Source of the DNA: Kitasatospora phosalacinea
Lineage (GTDB): Bacteria > Actinomycetota > Actinomycetes > Streptomycetales > Streptomycetaceae
Length of the DNA: 64,000 nt
Reading direction: 5' to 3'
Assembly (NCBI RefSeq): GCF_030268885.1
Contig: NZ_BSSA01000001.1
Coordinates: forward strand, 124,001 to 188,000
How positions within the stretch are numbered: the stretch's first letter is position 1; each line of letters opens with the position of its first letter. A model generated the notes under the pieces. It did not search any database. It saw only the letters and a program-made list of their open reading frames with translations, and had not been told where the DNA came from. Both the position numbers and the translations under genes were made by a program. Below are positions 15,879 to 26,202 of this stretch, in pieces.

Positions 15879-17444
15879 CTACTTCAGGTGCAGCACCGAG
15901 GCCTCGAAGGCCCGGAACGCCCCCTCCTGCTTCCACTCCAGCGCCGCCTTCGGGCTGGCCGCCAGCAGCGCCGCGCACTTCGGCGTCGGGTTCTCCGCCC
16001 CCAGCGTCCGCCCCTGGCACTCCGGCACCGGCTTGAAGCCGTCGCGGTCCCGCCACAGGCTGCGGCCCGCCACGAAGCCGTACTCCAGCGAGTTGCGCGC
16101 CAGGTCCTTCAGCTCGGCGTAGCCCAGGCCGTAGGTCTGCGCCGCCCGCACGTACTCGTGGGTGATGTCGATCCGCTCCACCCCCGGGTCGTCGGTGGCC
16201 AGCGCCGTCGGCACCCCGTACTTGCGGTACAGCGGGAACGGGTGCTGCTGCCCCTCCACCTGGAGGATCTGCGCGTTGGAGGTCAGCGGCACCTCGACCA
16301 GCACCTTGCGCTCGGCCAGGGTGCGCAGCAGCTCCGCCGAGTCGTCCTCGTGGGTGACGTCCACGCCGTGCCCGATCCGCTCGGCGTGGCCGGTCAGCAC
16401 GGCCTGCCGGATGTGGAAGGCCAGGTCCGCGGGCTTCACCAGCCCGGGCACCAACTCGCCCGCGTGCAGGCTGATGTGGGCCTTCGGGTAGAGCGGACGC
16501 AGGAAGTCCAGCATCTCCATCTGGAGCTGGTAGTTGTCCAGCGAGGACTGGTAGTCCTCCGGCTGCACCAGGTTCACCGCGACGAACCGCTCGTCCTGGG
16601 AGGCCAGTTCCATGCCCAGCAGCAGCTGCGCGAACACCCGCGCCGGAGTGGACGCCCGGGAGGCCTGGGACTGCACCCGCACCGTCACCGCACAGCCCGG
16701 CCGGGCCTGCGCGGTGCCGCACTGCTCGGTGGCCTGGTACTCGGCCAGCGCGGTGTCCAGGTCGGTGCGGGCCCCGTCCACCAGCGCCTGCATCCGGCCG
16801 TCCGCCAGCAGCTTCTGCCGCAGCGCCGCGAAGTCGGTGTCGAAGCCGACCTCGGCGGCCAGCTTCGCCACCCCGACCGAGGACGGGGTAAGCATGGTCT
16901 CCAGGTAGCTCTGGTGCTGCGCCGCCATGGTGTCGGTCACCTCGGCGAGCATCGTGCCCGGGTGGCGCCAGCTGGCCTCGCCGAACTTGCCGAAGGTGGC
17001 GAAGAAGTGGTCGTGGCCGGACTCCGGGCCCGGCGTGAAGTCCTGCATCGACCAGGCCCGGATCACCTGGGTGCGGAACTCGCCCTCCGCCAGCGCGTCC
17101 CCCGCCGGACGCAGGGTGCCCTGGCAGGGGCCGGTCGCCGAGGCGAGGGTCACCGAGTCGATGCACAGGCCGTCCTGCGCGGCCAGCCGGATCAGCAGCT
17201 CGGTGGAGACCGCGCCGGAGAGGTGGTTGTGCAGGTCACCGCCCTTGGGCATCGCCCGCAGGAAGGCGTCCAGACGCGCCGGGTCCTGCCGGATGCCGTC
17301 CAGCACGCCGGAGACGGCTTCCTCGGTCGAACGGGGCCCGGGCCGGTCGGCGGCACCGGCGGCGGGGGCGAGCGGCAGCAGCAGGGCCGTGCAGGCGACG
17401 AGAGCTGCTGGGGCGGTACGGCGTAGCGACATCATGATCGCCAT
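15879..17444 (-). CDS. Secreted adenosine deaminase-like metallohydrolase
   Basis: The 521-residue product has an N-terminal signal peptide (SLRRTAPAALVACTALLLPL, then an AGA-type cleavage region about residue 33). The deaminase fold shows the metal motif HNH in GGDLHNHLSGA, catalytic HAGE in ISLHAGELV, GHAERIGHGVDV, and TDDPG with the late metal ligand. It is longer than cytosolic adenosine deaminase and resembles extracellular ADGF-type enzymes, so it may act on external purine nucleosides. Four or more cysteines fit an exported protein. ATG 17444 or 17435 are both possible. Confidence 0.85.
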   Translation of the reverse strand: MAIMMSLRRTAPAALVACTALLLPLAPAAGAADRPGPRSTEEAVSGVLDGIRQDPARLDAFLRAMPKGGDLHNHLSGAVSTELLIRLAAQDGLCIDSVTLASATGPCQGTLRPAGDALAEGEFRTQVIRAWSMQDFTPGPESGHDHFFATFGKFGEASWRHPGTMLAEVTDTMAAQHQSYLETMLTPSSVGVAKLAAEVGFDTDFAALRQKLLADGRMQALVDGARTDLDTALAEYQATEQCGTAQARPGCAVTVRVQSQASRASTPARVFAQLLLGMELASQDERFVAVNLVQPEDYQSSLDNYQLQMEMLDFLRPLYPKAHISLHAGELVPGLVKPADLAFHIRQAVLTGHAERIGHGVDVTHEDDSAELLRTLAERKVLVEVPLTSNAQILQVEGQQHPFPLYRKYGVPTALATDDPGVERIDITHEYVRAAQTYGLGYAELKDLARNSLEYGFVAGRSLWRDRDGFKPVPECQGRTLGAENPTPKCAALLAASPKAALEWKQEGAFRAFEASVLHLK

Positions 17445-17559
17445 GCTGGCGGACCGTCAGCCGCCGTACCCCGCAACGCCGTTCATGTCGTGGGCACACC
17501 ATCCGAAAGAGTGCCGCCGCACGGAAACGGCCCTGCAACGATCGGATCGTGCTACTTAC

Positions 17560-17575
17560 TGCCCGGCGCCGGGCA
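17560..17575 (-). terminator. Stem-loop after the DUF5997 gene
   Basis: TGCCCGGCGCCGGGCA, a 16 bp palindrome that can form a GC-rich stem 15 bases past the stop codon. Confidence 0.45.
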
Positions 17576-17589
17576 CCCGGCGCCACCCG

Positions 17590-18018
17590 CTACTTGCGCA
17601 GGGACCTGCCCGCGGCCCGCTCGGCCTTCACCTTCGCCGCCTTGTCCGCCGCGTCCTTCACCCGCTGCGCCTCCTTGCGCACCTCGGCCTGGAGCGCACG
17701 CTCGCGGCGCAGCCACTCCGGGTCCTCCTCGCGCAGCGCGTCGATCTGCTCGGTGGTCAGCGCCTCGGCGATCCCGGCCCGGTTCAGGCCGGTGACCGAG
17801 ATGCCGAGCCGGGCGGCCACCACCTGCCGCGGGTGCGGCCCGTTGCGCCGCAGGTCGGCCAGCCACTGCGGCGGCTCGGCCTGCATCGCGTTGAGCTCCT
17901 CGCGGGAGACGACGCCCGCCTGGAACTCGGCGGGGGTCGCCGCCAGGTAGATCCCCAGCTTCTTGGCCGCGGTCGCGGGCTTCATGGTCTGGGAGGTCTT
18001 GGGCTTGGGCGTAGTCAT
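17590..18018 (-). CDS. DUF5997 family protein
   Basis: The 142-residue product opens with TMKPATAAKKLGIYLAATPA, followed by EFQAGVVSREEL and PPQWLADLRRNGPHPR, the signature of DUF5997 proteins of actinomycetes (unknown function). A helix-turn-helix-like segment (VVAARLGISVTGLNRAGIAE) and a Lys/Arg-rich C-terminus suggest nucleic acid contact (inference). It is divergent from the LysR-type substrate-binding gene, a neighbourhood I recall as conserved. TACCCT lies 6 bases before the ATG at 18018. Confidence 0.8.
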   Translation of the reverse strand: MTTPKPKTSQTMKPATAAKKLGIYLAATPAEFQAGVVSREELNAMQAEPPQWLADLRRNGPHPRQVVAARLGISVTGLNRAGIAEALTTEQIDALREEDPEWLRRERALQAEVRKEAQRVKDAADKAAKVKAERAAGRSLRK

Positions 18019-18024
18019 GCGACA

Positions 18025-18030
18025 AGGGTA
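18025..18030 (-). promoter_or_regulatory. -10 box TACCCT of the DUF5997 gene (leaderless)
   Basis: TACCCT on the minus strand, 6 bases before the ATG at 18018, within TATACCCT. Confidence 0.5.
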
Positions 18031-18098
18031 TAGGGAACGAGCCCCTGCCCAGCTCACGGCCACCGCCCCGCCGCCCGCGGCGGCCTCCGGCGGACCGC

Positions 18099-18104
18099 TA
18101 GCCT
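18099..18104 (+). promoter_or_regulatory. -10 box TAGCCT of the LysR-type gene (leaderless)
   Basis: TAGCCT, 7 bases before the GTG at 18112. It faces the DUF5997 promoter across a 93-base gap. Confidence 0.45.
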
Positions 18105-18111
18105 GGAGCCC

Positions 18112-18912
18112 GTGACCGAGAACGAGCAGTCCCCCGCCTCCTTCCGCCTGGTGTACGTGCCCGGGGTGACGCCCACCAAGTGGCTGCGGGTGTGGGGGGA
18201 GCGGCTGCCGGACGTCCCGCTCGAACTGCTGCAGTCGACGCCCGCCGACGGGCACGCCCTGCTGCTGTCCGGCGGCGCGGACGCCGGGCTGGTCCGGCTG
18301 CCGGTGGACCGGACGGTGCTGAGCGCCATCCCGCTGTACACCGAGACCACCGTCGTGGTGTTCCCCAAGGACCACTGGCTGGCCGCCGCCGAGGAGGTCA
18401 CCGTCGCCGACCTCGCCGAGGAGATCGTCTTCCACCCGCAGGACGACACCCTCGACTGGCCCGAACTGCCCGGCCGCCCGGCCTTCGAGCGGCCCGCCAC
18501 CACCGGCGACGCGATCGAGCTAGTCGCCGCCAACGTCGGCGTGCTGGCCGTCCCGCAGTCGCTGGCCCGGCTGCACCACCGCCGCGACCTGACCTACCGC
18601 ACGCTGCTCGACGTCCCGCAGTCGCAGGTCGCCCTCGCCTGGCCGGAGGAGGCCACCACCGACCTGGTCGAGGAGTTCATCGGCATCGTCCGCGGCCGCA
18701 CCGCCAACAGCTCCCGCGGCCGCACCGCCGCCGCCGAGGAGCAGCGCCGCCCGTCCGCGAAGAAGCCCGCCCGCCCGCAGCCCAAGGGCCAGCCCGGGGC
18801 CCAGTCCCAGCAGCGCACCGGCCAGGGCGGCAAGCCCAAGCCGGGGGGCCAGCGCGGCAGCGGCCGCACCGCCCAGCCCAAGCGCGGCAGCGGCGGCGGC
18901 CGCAAGAAGTAG
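18112..18912 (+). CDS. LysR-type substrate-binding domain protein lacking the HTH domain
   Basis: A 266-residue protein whose residues 10-195 match the periplasmic-binding-like effector domain of LysR regulators (LLLSGGADAGLVRLPVDR, then VVVFPKDHWLAAA and VTVADLAEEIVFHPQDD). The N-terminal winged helix is absent. The tail (about residues 200-266) is Gly/Lys/Arg/Gln-rich low complexity, likely disordered and nucleic acid-binding. It may act with DUF5997 as a two-protein regulator (inference from divergence). The start is the GTG at 18112. Confidence 0.8.
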   Translation: MTENEQSPASFRLVYVPGVTPTKWLRVWGERLPDVPLELLQSTPADGHALLLSGGADAGLVRLPVDRTVLSAIPLYTETTVVVFPKDHWLAAAEEVTVADLAEEIVFHPQDDTLDWPELPGRPAFERPATTGDAIELVAANVGVLAVPQSLARLHHRRDLTYRTLLDVPQSQVALAWPEEATTDLVEEFIGIVRGRTANSSRGRTAAAEEQRRPSAKKPARPQPKGQPGAQSQQRTGQGGKPKPGGQRGSGRTAQPKRGSGGGRKK

Positions 18913-18922
18913 CCCCGCTCGG

Positions 18923-20056
18923 TCACCGACCGCCGGTGGCACGGGTGAAGGCGGCGAGCCGGGACGGCATCCGTCCGGTCCGGGCGTCGACGGCGCTCAC
19001 CCTGCCCACGTGGGTCGAGACGACGGCGATGCCGTTCCACAGGACGGGCACGGTGCCGCCCCTGGGGCCCAGGTACCGCTTCCAGCGCCGGGCGCCGGTG
19101 GCCAGGTCGACGGCGCACAGGTAGTTCATGCCCCGGCCGGAGACGGTCCAGCCCGAGGTGCCGCTGAGGGCGACGGCCGAGGCGTCGCCGGGGTGGGCCG
19201 AGTGCCAGCGGACCTCGCCGTCGGCCGCGTCGACGGCGTAGCAGCCCGTCCGGCGCGACCTCCTGGTGCCGAAGTACACGGTGTCGCCCAGCACCGAGAC
19301 GCTCTCCCGGATGAGCCCGTCGTAGGCCCGGGCCCACAGCACCTCGCCGTCCTCCGCGGCGTGCGCGAACAGCGTGGACTGGACGGCGGCGTAGACGACC
19401 CCGCCCGCGACGCACGGGGTGTTGGCCATGTCCACCCAAGTGCTGTCGCACTTCACCCGCCACAGGAGGTCGCCCGTGGCGGCGTCGAACGCCGTCAGGT
19501 CGCCGACGTCACTGGTGCGGAAGATCCGCCCGTCGGCGAGGGCGGGATGGGTCGAGGAACGGTCGAGGACACTGGTCCACCAGAGCGTTTCACCACTGGC
19601 GAGGTCCACCGCGAACAGGCTCGCAGGGTTGGCGCCGCGGTGGTACATCCAGGCGGAGTCCACCCCGTACAGCACGCCGTCGTCGGCCACGAGCCGTACC
19701 CGACCCCTGTGGCGCTGGCGCCAGCGTTCCCGGCCGTCCTCGGCGTCGAGCGCGTACAGCCCTCCGTCGTCGTCGGTGACGCAGACGACGCCGTCGCTGA
19801 CCACGGGGGGTGCGAAGTCCATCCGCCCGCCGATCGTGGTGCTCCAGCGCAGGGCTCCCGTCACCGCGGACAGGGCGTAGCAGACGCCGTCCTGGGAGCA
19901 GACGTACACCGTGCCGTCGCAGACGCTCGGCGACTGGAGGTCCCGGTGCCTCCCGGTCCGGAACTGCCAGGGCCGGAAGTCCGGGGGGAGCGCCCCCTCG
20001 GGGTAGACCCCGTTCCGGGTCGGCCCGCCCTGCAGCATCGTCCTCGAACCCGCCAT
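18923..20056 (-). CDS. PQQ-like beta-propeller repeat protein
   Basis: The 377-residue product consists of repeated blades of the form GxVYxxxxDGxxYALDxxTGxxxW, for example CYALSAVTGALRWST, LYALDAEDGRERW and LTAFDAATGDLLWR, as in PQQ_2/BamB-like eight-bladed propellers. No signal peptide follows the ATG at 20056 (GAGGGG upstream), so it may be cytosolic. PQQ itself is probably not bound; these folds often serve as protein scaffolds. Confidence 0.75.
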   Translation of the reverse strand: MAGSRTMLQGGPTRNGVYPEGALPPDFRPWQFRTGRHRDLQSPSVCDGTVYVCSQDGVCYALSAVTGALRWSTTIGGRMDFAPPVVSDGVVCVTDDDGGLYALDAEDGRERWRQRHRGRVRLVADDGVLYGVDSAWMYHRGANPASLFAVDLASGETLWWTSVLDRSSTHPALADGRIFRTSDVGDLTAFDAATGDLLWRVKCDSTWVDMANTPCVAGGVVYAAVQSTLFAHAAEDGEVLWARAYDGLIRESVSVLGDTVYFGTRRSRRTGCYAVDAADGEVRWHSAHPGDASAVALSGTSGWTVSGRGMNYLCAVDLATGARRWKRYLGPRGGTVPVLWNGIAVVSTHVGRVSAVDARTGRMPSRLAAFTRATGGR

Positions 20057-20403
20057 CGCCCCTCGTGTCCCCGGCCGTCGCCTGCGGCGGGTGCCCGCGC
20101 GGCGGTCCGTGCGCGACCGCACTGCGCCGGGGTCCTTCCCGCAGCCCCAGCCTAGGCTGCCCCGTCGGCCGGGGAACAAACCGGGGGCCGGCGGGCCGGA
20201 CGGGGGCGCCCGCGTCACCGCGGTCAACTCCGGCCGCTCCGGCGGGAGCTGACGCCGGGCGGCCCCGCGGTCCGCGCAGGTCGGACGGGCGGGTTCCTCC
20301 GTTCCCGGGGCCGGGAGCCCACGCCGTTGCCGACGTCGGGGCGGTGTGGCCCGCATGATGGTCGGCGGGCATCCTTGCCGTACCGACCGAGGGGATCAAC
20401 CAC
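20057..20403. other. 347-base divergent intergenic region
   Basis: No gene is seen. It must hold the promoters of the beta-propeller gene (minus) and pgm (plus). The 12 bp palindrome CAGCCTAGGCTG (20148-20159) includes TAGGCT, a candidate minus-strand -10 box, and could be an operator. Confidence 0.5.
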
Positions 20404-22047
<1,644 letters not shown>

Positions 22048-22077
22048 GCCGGGGCCCGAACCCGCCCCCTCCTGCCG

Positions 22078-22107
22078 CACCCCTCCGGTCCGCCGACCGG
22101 AGGGGTG
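22078..22107 (+). terminator. Terminator after pgm
   Basis: CACCCCTCCGGT-CCGCCG-ACCGGAGGGGTG: a perfect 12 bp stem followed by TTGCATT. It isolates pgm from the galT promoter, which begins within 10 bases. Confidence 0.85.
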
Positions 22108-22116
22108 TTGCATTGT

Positions 22117-22139
22117 GGTGCACTCTGTTCGAAGATGTT
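22117..22139 (+). promoter_or_regulatory. Candidate gal operator upstream of galT
   Basis: GGTGCACTCTGTTCGAAG then ATGTT. It matches the galK upstream element (24552-24574, minus strand) at about 18 of 23 positions, including GGTGCA, TGTTYGAA and TGTT. It lies 63 bases before the galT start. Confidence 0.6.
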
Positions 22140-22201
22140 CGGTGTATCGGCTCACCCCTCCTGCCCCGAGCCGCGACCCGAACCACGAGGAGTGTGCCGC
22201 C

Positions 22202-23284
22202 GTGCACAAGACGGTGACCGAACTGGCCGACGGCCGCGAACTGATCTACTACGACGAGGAGCCCGTCCACCGCGAGGCGCCCGACCGGCGGCCGCTGGAG
22301 CCGGCCGCGAGCGTCTCCGAGGTGCGGGTCGACCCGTTCACCGGCGACGCGGTCACCGTCGCCGCGCACCGCCAGGCCCGCACCTACCACCCGCCGGCCG
22401 ACGAGTGCCCGCTGTGCCCGTCGCGGGAGGGGCGGCTCAGCGAGATCCCGGCCGCGGACTACCAGGTCGCGGTGTTCGAGAACCGCTTCCCGTCGCTCGC
22501 CGACTCCTCCGCCGCCCACGTCGCGCCCTGGTCGGACGGCCCGTACGCGCTGACCCCGGGCACCGGCCGCTGCGAGGTGGTCTGCTTCACCTCCGACCAC
22601 CGGGCGTCCTTCGCCGACCTGTCCGAGCAGCGCGCCCGCCTGGTGCTGGACGCCTGGACCGACCGCACCGCCGAGCTGTACGCCCGCCCCGGCGTCCGGC
22701 AGGTGTACTGCTTCGAGAACCGCGGCGCCGAGATCGGCGTCACCCTCGGCCACCCGCACGGCCAGATCTACGCCTTCCCGTTCACCACCCCGCGCACCTC
22801 CCTCGCCCTGGACCGCGCCGCCGCCCACCTCGCCGCGACCGGCCGCAACCTGTACGACGACGTGCTGGCCGCCGAGCGCGCCACCGCGGGCAAGCCGGAC
22901 TCCCGGGTGGTGCTGGCGGGCGAGCACTGGACGGCCTTCGTCCCGTTCGCCGCCCGCTGGCCGTACGAGGTGCACCTCTACCCGAACCGCCGGGTCGCCG
23001 ACCTGACCGCCCTGGACGCCGACGCCCGCGCCGAGTTCCCGCGGATCTACCTCGACCTGCTGCGCCGCTTCGACCGGCTCTTCCCCGCACCGGCCCCGTA
23101 CATCGCCGCCTGGCACCAGGCGCCCCGGCCCGCCGCCACCGAACTCGCCCTGCACCTGGAGCTGTTCACGCTGCGCCGCACCGCCGACAAGCTCAAGTAC
23201 CTGGCGGGCACCGAGTCCGGCATGGGGGCGTTCATGAACGACGTCCGCCCCGAGACCGCGGCCCGCACCCTGCGCGAGCTGTAG
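22202..23284 (+). CDS. galT: Galactose-1-phosphate uridylyltransferase
   Basis: The 360-residue enzyme swaps galactose 1-phosphate with UDP-glucose in the Leloir pathway. It has the zinc-type ECPLCPSREG near residue 70, the nucleophile motif GHPHGQIYAFP at about 185, and a second HIT-like domain with WPYEVHLYPN and LHLELFT. The GTG at 22202 is chosen because GAGGAG lies about 9 bases upstream; the open frame runs further back, through the operator. It converges on galK across a strong terminator; galE is not in the window. Confidence 0.93.
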   Translation: MHKTVTELADGRELIYYDEEPVHREAPDRRPLEPAASVSEVRVDPFTGDAVTVAAHRQARTYHPPADECPLCPSREGRLSEIPAADYQVAVFENRFPSLADSSAAHVAPWSDGPYALTPGTGRCEVVCFTSDHRASFADLSEQRARLVLDAWTDRTAELYARPGVRQVYCFENRGAEIGVTLGHPHGQIYAFPFTTPRTSLALDRAAAHLAATGRNLYDDVLAAERATAGKPDSRVVLAGEHWTAFVPFAARWPYEVHLYPNRRVADLTALDADARAEFPRIYLDLLRRFDRLFPAPAPYIAAWHQAPRPAATELALHLELFTLRRTADKLKYLAGTESGMGAFMNDVRPETAARTLREL

Positions 23285-23297
23285 GCGCCCGCACGCA

Positions 23298-23339
23298 CGG
23301 AGAACCCGCCCGGGAGGCTCCTCCCGGGCGGGTTCTCCG
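23298..23339. terminator. Bidirectional galT/galK terminator
   Basis: A perfect 19 bp stem: 23298-23316 pairs with 23321-23339, loop GCTC, and flanking GCACGC/GCGTGC extends it. It lies between the convergent galT and galK genes. Confidence 0.95.
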
Positions 23340-23349
23340 CGTGCGCGCC

Positions 23350-24507
23350 CTACCGCAGCCGGTGCGCACCCTGCGAGGGCACCGCCGGGAAGGTCTGCGG
23401 CTCGCCGAACCCGGCCGCGGCGAACGCCCCGCGCACCGCCCGCTCGACCTCCGCCAGCCGGTCGGTGTCGACCAGGGCGAGCACCGAGCCGCCGAAGCCG
23501 CCGCCCATCATCCGGGCGCCCAGCGCGCCCGCCGCGTTGGCGGCGTCCACCGCCAGGTCGGTCTCCGGGCAGGAGACCCGGTAGTCGTCGCGCAGCGAGG
23601 CGTGCCCGGCGGTCAGCACCGGGCCGAGCGCCCGCGGGTCGCCCGCGTCGAGCAGCGCGACGGTGTCCAGCACCCGCCGGTCCTCGGTGACCACGTGCCG
23701 CAGCAGCGGCCGCAGTTCGGCGGGCAGCCGCTCCTCGGCCGCGGCCAGTCCGTCCGTGTCGACGTCGCGCAGCGCCCGCACCCCGAGCAGTTCGGCGGCC
23801 CGCTCGCAGCCCGCCCGCAGGCCCGCGTACGCGCCGTCGCCGAGGTCGTGCTTGACCCGGGTGTCGATCACCAGCAGGGACAGGCCGACCGCGGGCAGGT
23901 CCAGCGGCACCTGGCGGCCGGTCAGGGTCCGGGTGTCGAGGAAGTACGCGTGGCCCGCGACGCAGCAGCTGGACGCCATCTGGTCGAGCGCGCCGCACGG
24001 CACCCCCACATAGGCGTTCTCGGCGCGCTGGGCCAGCAACGCCCGGCCGGGGGCGTCCAGGCCGAGGCCGTACAGCTCGTCCAGGGCGATCGCGGTCGCG
24101 CACTCCAGCGCGGCGGACGAGGACAGGCCCGCCCCGGTCGGCACGTCCGAGGAGAACGCCAGGTCGGCGCCGCCCACCCGGTGCCCGGCCTCGGCCAGCG
24201 CCCAGAACACGCCCGCCGGGTACGCGGCCCAGCCCGGCACCGAGCCCGGCGCCAGCTCGGCGAGCGCGAACGCGGTCACCGAGCCGTCGCCCTGCGCGCT
24301 GAACACCCGCACCAGGCCGTCCTCGCGGCGGCGGGCCGCGACCCGGGTGGCGTGCGGCAGCGCGGCGGGCAGCACGTAGCCCTCGTTGTAGTCGGTGTGC
24401 TCGCCGATCAGGTTGATCCGGCCGGGAGCGGCCCACACGCCGTCGGGCGGGCCGTCGAAGGCGGAGGCGAAGGCGGCGGCGGCATCGGCGGCGGCATCGG
24501 TGGTCAT
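23350..24507 (-). CDS. galK: Galactokinase
   Basis: The 385-residue GHMP-family kinase phosphorylates galactose with ATP. The galactose signature GRINLIGEHTDYNEGYVLP lies near residue 22, the ATP loop VPTGAGLSSSAALE at about 125, and motif 3 MMGGGFGGSV at about 335. The ATG at 24507 has GGAG about 8 bases upstream and is preferred to the TTG at 24519. A galT-like operator lies 45 bases upstream, and the DeoR regulator is divergent. Confidence 0.95.
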   Translation of the reverse strand: MTTDAAADAAAAFASAFDGPPDGVWAAPGRINLIGEHTDYNEGYVLPAALPHATRVAARRREDGLVRVFSAQGDGSVTAFALAELAPGSVPGWAAYPAGVFWALAEAGHRVGGADLAFSSDVPTGAGLSSSAALECATAIALDELYGLGLDAPGRALLAQRAENAYVGVPCGALDQMASSCCVAGHAYFLDTRTLTGRQVPLDLPAVGLSLLVIDTRVKHDLGDGAYAGLRAGCERAAELLGVRALRDVDTDGLAAAEERLPAELRPLLRHVVTEDRRVLDTVALLDAGDPRALGPVLTAGHASLRDDYRVSCPETDLAVDAANAAGALGARMMGGGFGGSVLALVDTDRLAEVERAVRGAFAAAGFGEPQTFPAVPSQGAHRLR

Positions 24508-24551
24508 CGGGTGCTCCAACGGACGGTCACGGACGGTCAGGCGATATAGTC

Positions 24552-24574
24552 AACACATTCAAACACACTGCACC
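24552..24574 (-). promoter_or_regulatory. Candidate gal operator upstream of galK
   Basis: On the minus strand GGTGCAGTGTGTTTGAATG then TGTT, the counterpart of 22117-22139; a TATATC box (24543-24548) follows. It lies between galK and the divergent deoR-type gene and could serve both. Confidence 0.6.
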
Positions 24575-24653
24575 AGACTCGAACAGGGTCGGTGCGCCGC
24601 CCCGCGAACTATGCTGAGCGCCGTCCCACTCGCACCCCCACCCGGAGGACACC

Positions 24654-25436
24654 GTGACGACCGACGGCGGACTGCTCGCCGACCAGCGCCGGGCCCTGAT
24701 CCTCGACCTGGTCCGCCGCGACGGAGCCGTCAAGGTCGCCGAACTGGTCGACCAGCTCGGCGTGTCCGACATGACCGTCCGCCGCGACCTGGACGCCCTC
24801 GCCCGCTCCGGCGCCGTCCGCAAGGTGTACGGCGGCGCGGTCGCCCGCACCACCACCGCGGAGGAGCCCGCCTTCGAGGCCAAGTCCACGCTGGCCGCCG
24901 ACACCAAGGCCGCCCTGGCCGAGGCCGCCGCCGCCCAGGTCCAGCCCGGCAGCGTGGTCGCCGTCTCGGCGGGCACCACCGCCTACGCCGTCGCCACCCG
25001 CCTGCTCGACGTCCCCGGCCTGACCGTGGTCACCAACTCGCTGCCGGTCGCCGAACTCGTCCGCACCCGCGGCGACGCCGGCCCCGCCCTGCTGCTCACC
25101 GGCGGCGCCCCCACCCGCTCCGCCGCCCTGGTCGGCCCGCTCGCCGACCAGGCCATCCGCTCCCTGCACGTCGACCTGCTGGTCATCGGCGCCCACGGCG
25201 TCAGCGAACGCGCCGGCCTGACCACCCCCAACCTCGCCGAGGCCCAGACCAACCGCGCCCTGATCGCCTCCGCCCACCGCACCGTCGCCGTCGCCGACCA
25301 CAGCAAGTGGGGCGTCGTCGGCCTCAGCAGCTTCGCCGCCCTCACCGACCTCGACTGCTTCATCACCGACCGCGCCCTGCCCGCCGACGCCCGCACCGTC
25401 CTCACCGAGACCTGCGGCGAACTGCTGGTGGTCTGA
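24654..25436 (+). CDS. DeoR/GlpR family transcriptional regulator
   Basis: A 260-residue regulator with an N-terminal DeoR winged helix (residues 8-60: ADQRRALILDLVRRDGAVKV, then LGVSDMTVRRDLDALARSG) and a sugar-phosphate isomerase-like effector domain with VSAGTT, NSLPVAELV and GAHGV. Such proteins bind phosphorylated sugars. Its divergence from galK and the shared operator at galT and galK suggest it is the local gal repressor, released by a galactose metabolite (inference). The GTG at 24654 follows GGAGG. Confidence 0.9.
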   Translation: MTTDGGLLADQRRALILDLVRRDGAVKVAELVDQLGVSDMTVRRDLDALARSGAVRKVYGGAVARTTTAEEPAFEAKSTLAADTKAALAEAAAAQVQPGSVVAVSAGTTAYAVATRLLDVPGLTVVTNSLPVAELVRTRGDAGPALLLTGGAPTRSAALVGPLADQAIRSLHVDLLVIGAHGVSERAGLTTPNLAEAQTNRALIASAHRTVAVADHSKWGVVGLSSFAALTDLDCFITDRALPADARTVLTETCGELLVV

Positions 25437-25448
25437 CCCGCCGGGCCG

Positions 25449-26174
25449 TCAGCGGGCGGCCAGCGCCGCCGTGATCCGGGCCTGCCGGGCCGCGGGCAGC
25501 GCGGTGGCGCACCGGGGCGAGTACTCGCCGTCGTTGACCAGCGCCCCGTCCGGGTCCCTGCGCCAGCGCGGCGCGCCGCACGGCCCCTGGACCGCCAGCA
25601 GCGCGGCGGCCAGCCGCTCCGGCTCCGCGAACCGGGTGCGCGCCCGCAGCGCGGCCGCCAGCCGGTCGGCCGCCCCGGCGGGCGCCTCCGCCTCGCCGAA
25701 CGCGGGCAGCAGCAGGAGCAGCCGGGCGTGCGGATCGGCCGTGCTGCCGCCGGGCAGCCCGTTGTCCGCGGCGGCCACCAGCTCGTCCCAGCACAGGCCG
25801 GGCCCGCTGAAGCAGCCCTCGTCGGCGGCCAGCGGCTCGGCCGCCTCCCACTCCGGGTGGTGCAGCAGGTAGTCGATCCCCTCGTCCCCGGCGAACGCCC
25901 GGTACACCACGTGCAGCAGGTGCCCGCCCCCCAGCGGGACCGTGAACACCGGCCACTGCTCCCCGCTCAGCAGCCCCGCCTGCAACCGCCCGGCCGCCAG
26001 GTCCTCCGCCTCGTCGACGAACTCCTCCGCCTCCTCCAGGTCGGCGCACCAGTTGTGCAGGTGCCCCACCCAGAACAGGTGGTCGTCCAGCAGTTCGGGC
26101 CGGTGCCGGTACGGTCCGCCGTCGTAGCCGGGGATCACGGCCGGGGGAGCGGAGGGGTGGTCGTGGTGCGCCAT
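25449..26174 (-). CDS. Hypothetical protein
   Basis: A 241-residue acidic soluble protein containing HLFWVGHLHNWCADLEEAEE, DEGIDYLLHHPEW and GCFSGPGLCWDELVAAAD. No membrane segment, signal peptide or known motif is visible. The ATG at 26174 has only a weak upstream signal. It has the composition of Streptomyces SMI1/Imm-like proteins, but I cannot place it. It precedes the minus-strand barstar-like gene's 3' end by 28 bases. Confidence 0.55.
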   Translation of the reverse strand: MAHHDHPSAPPAVIPGYDGGPYRHRPELLDDHLFWVGHLHNWCADLEEAEEFVDEAEDLAAGRLQAGLLSGEQWPVFTVPLGGGHLLHVVYRAFAGDEGIDYLLHHPEWEAAEPLAADEGCFSGPGLCWDELVAAADNGLPGGSTADPHARLLLLLPAFGEAEAPAGAADRLAAALRARTRFAEPERLAAALLAVQGPCGAPRWRRDPDGALVNDGEYSPRCATALPAARQARITAALAAR

Positions 26175-26202
26175 GCGGGCATCATCACCGGCGCCGGACG
26201 GC

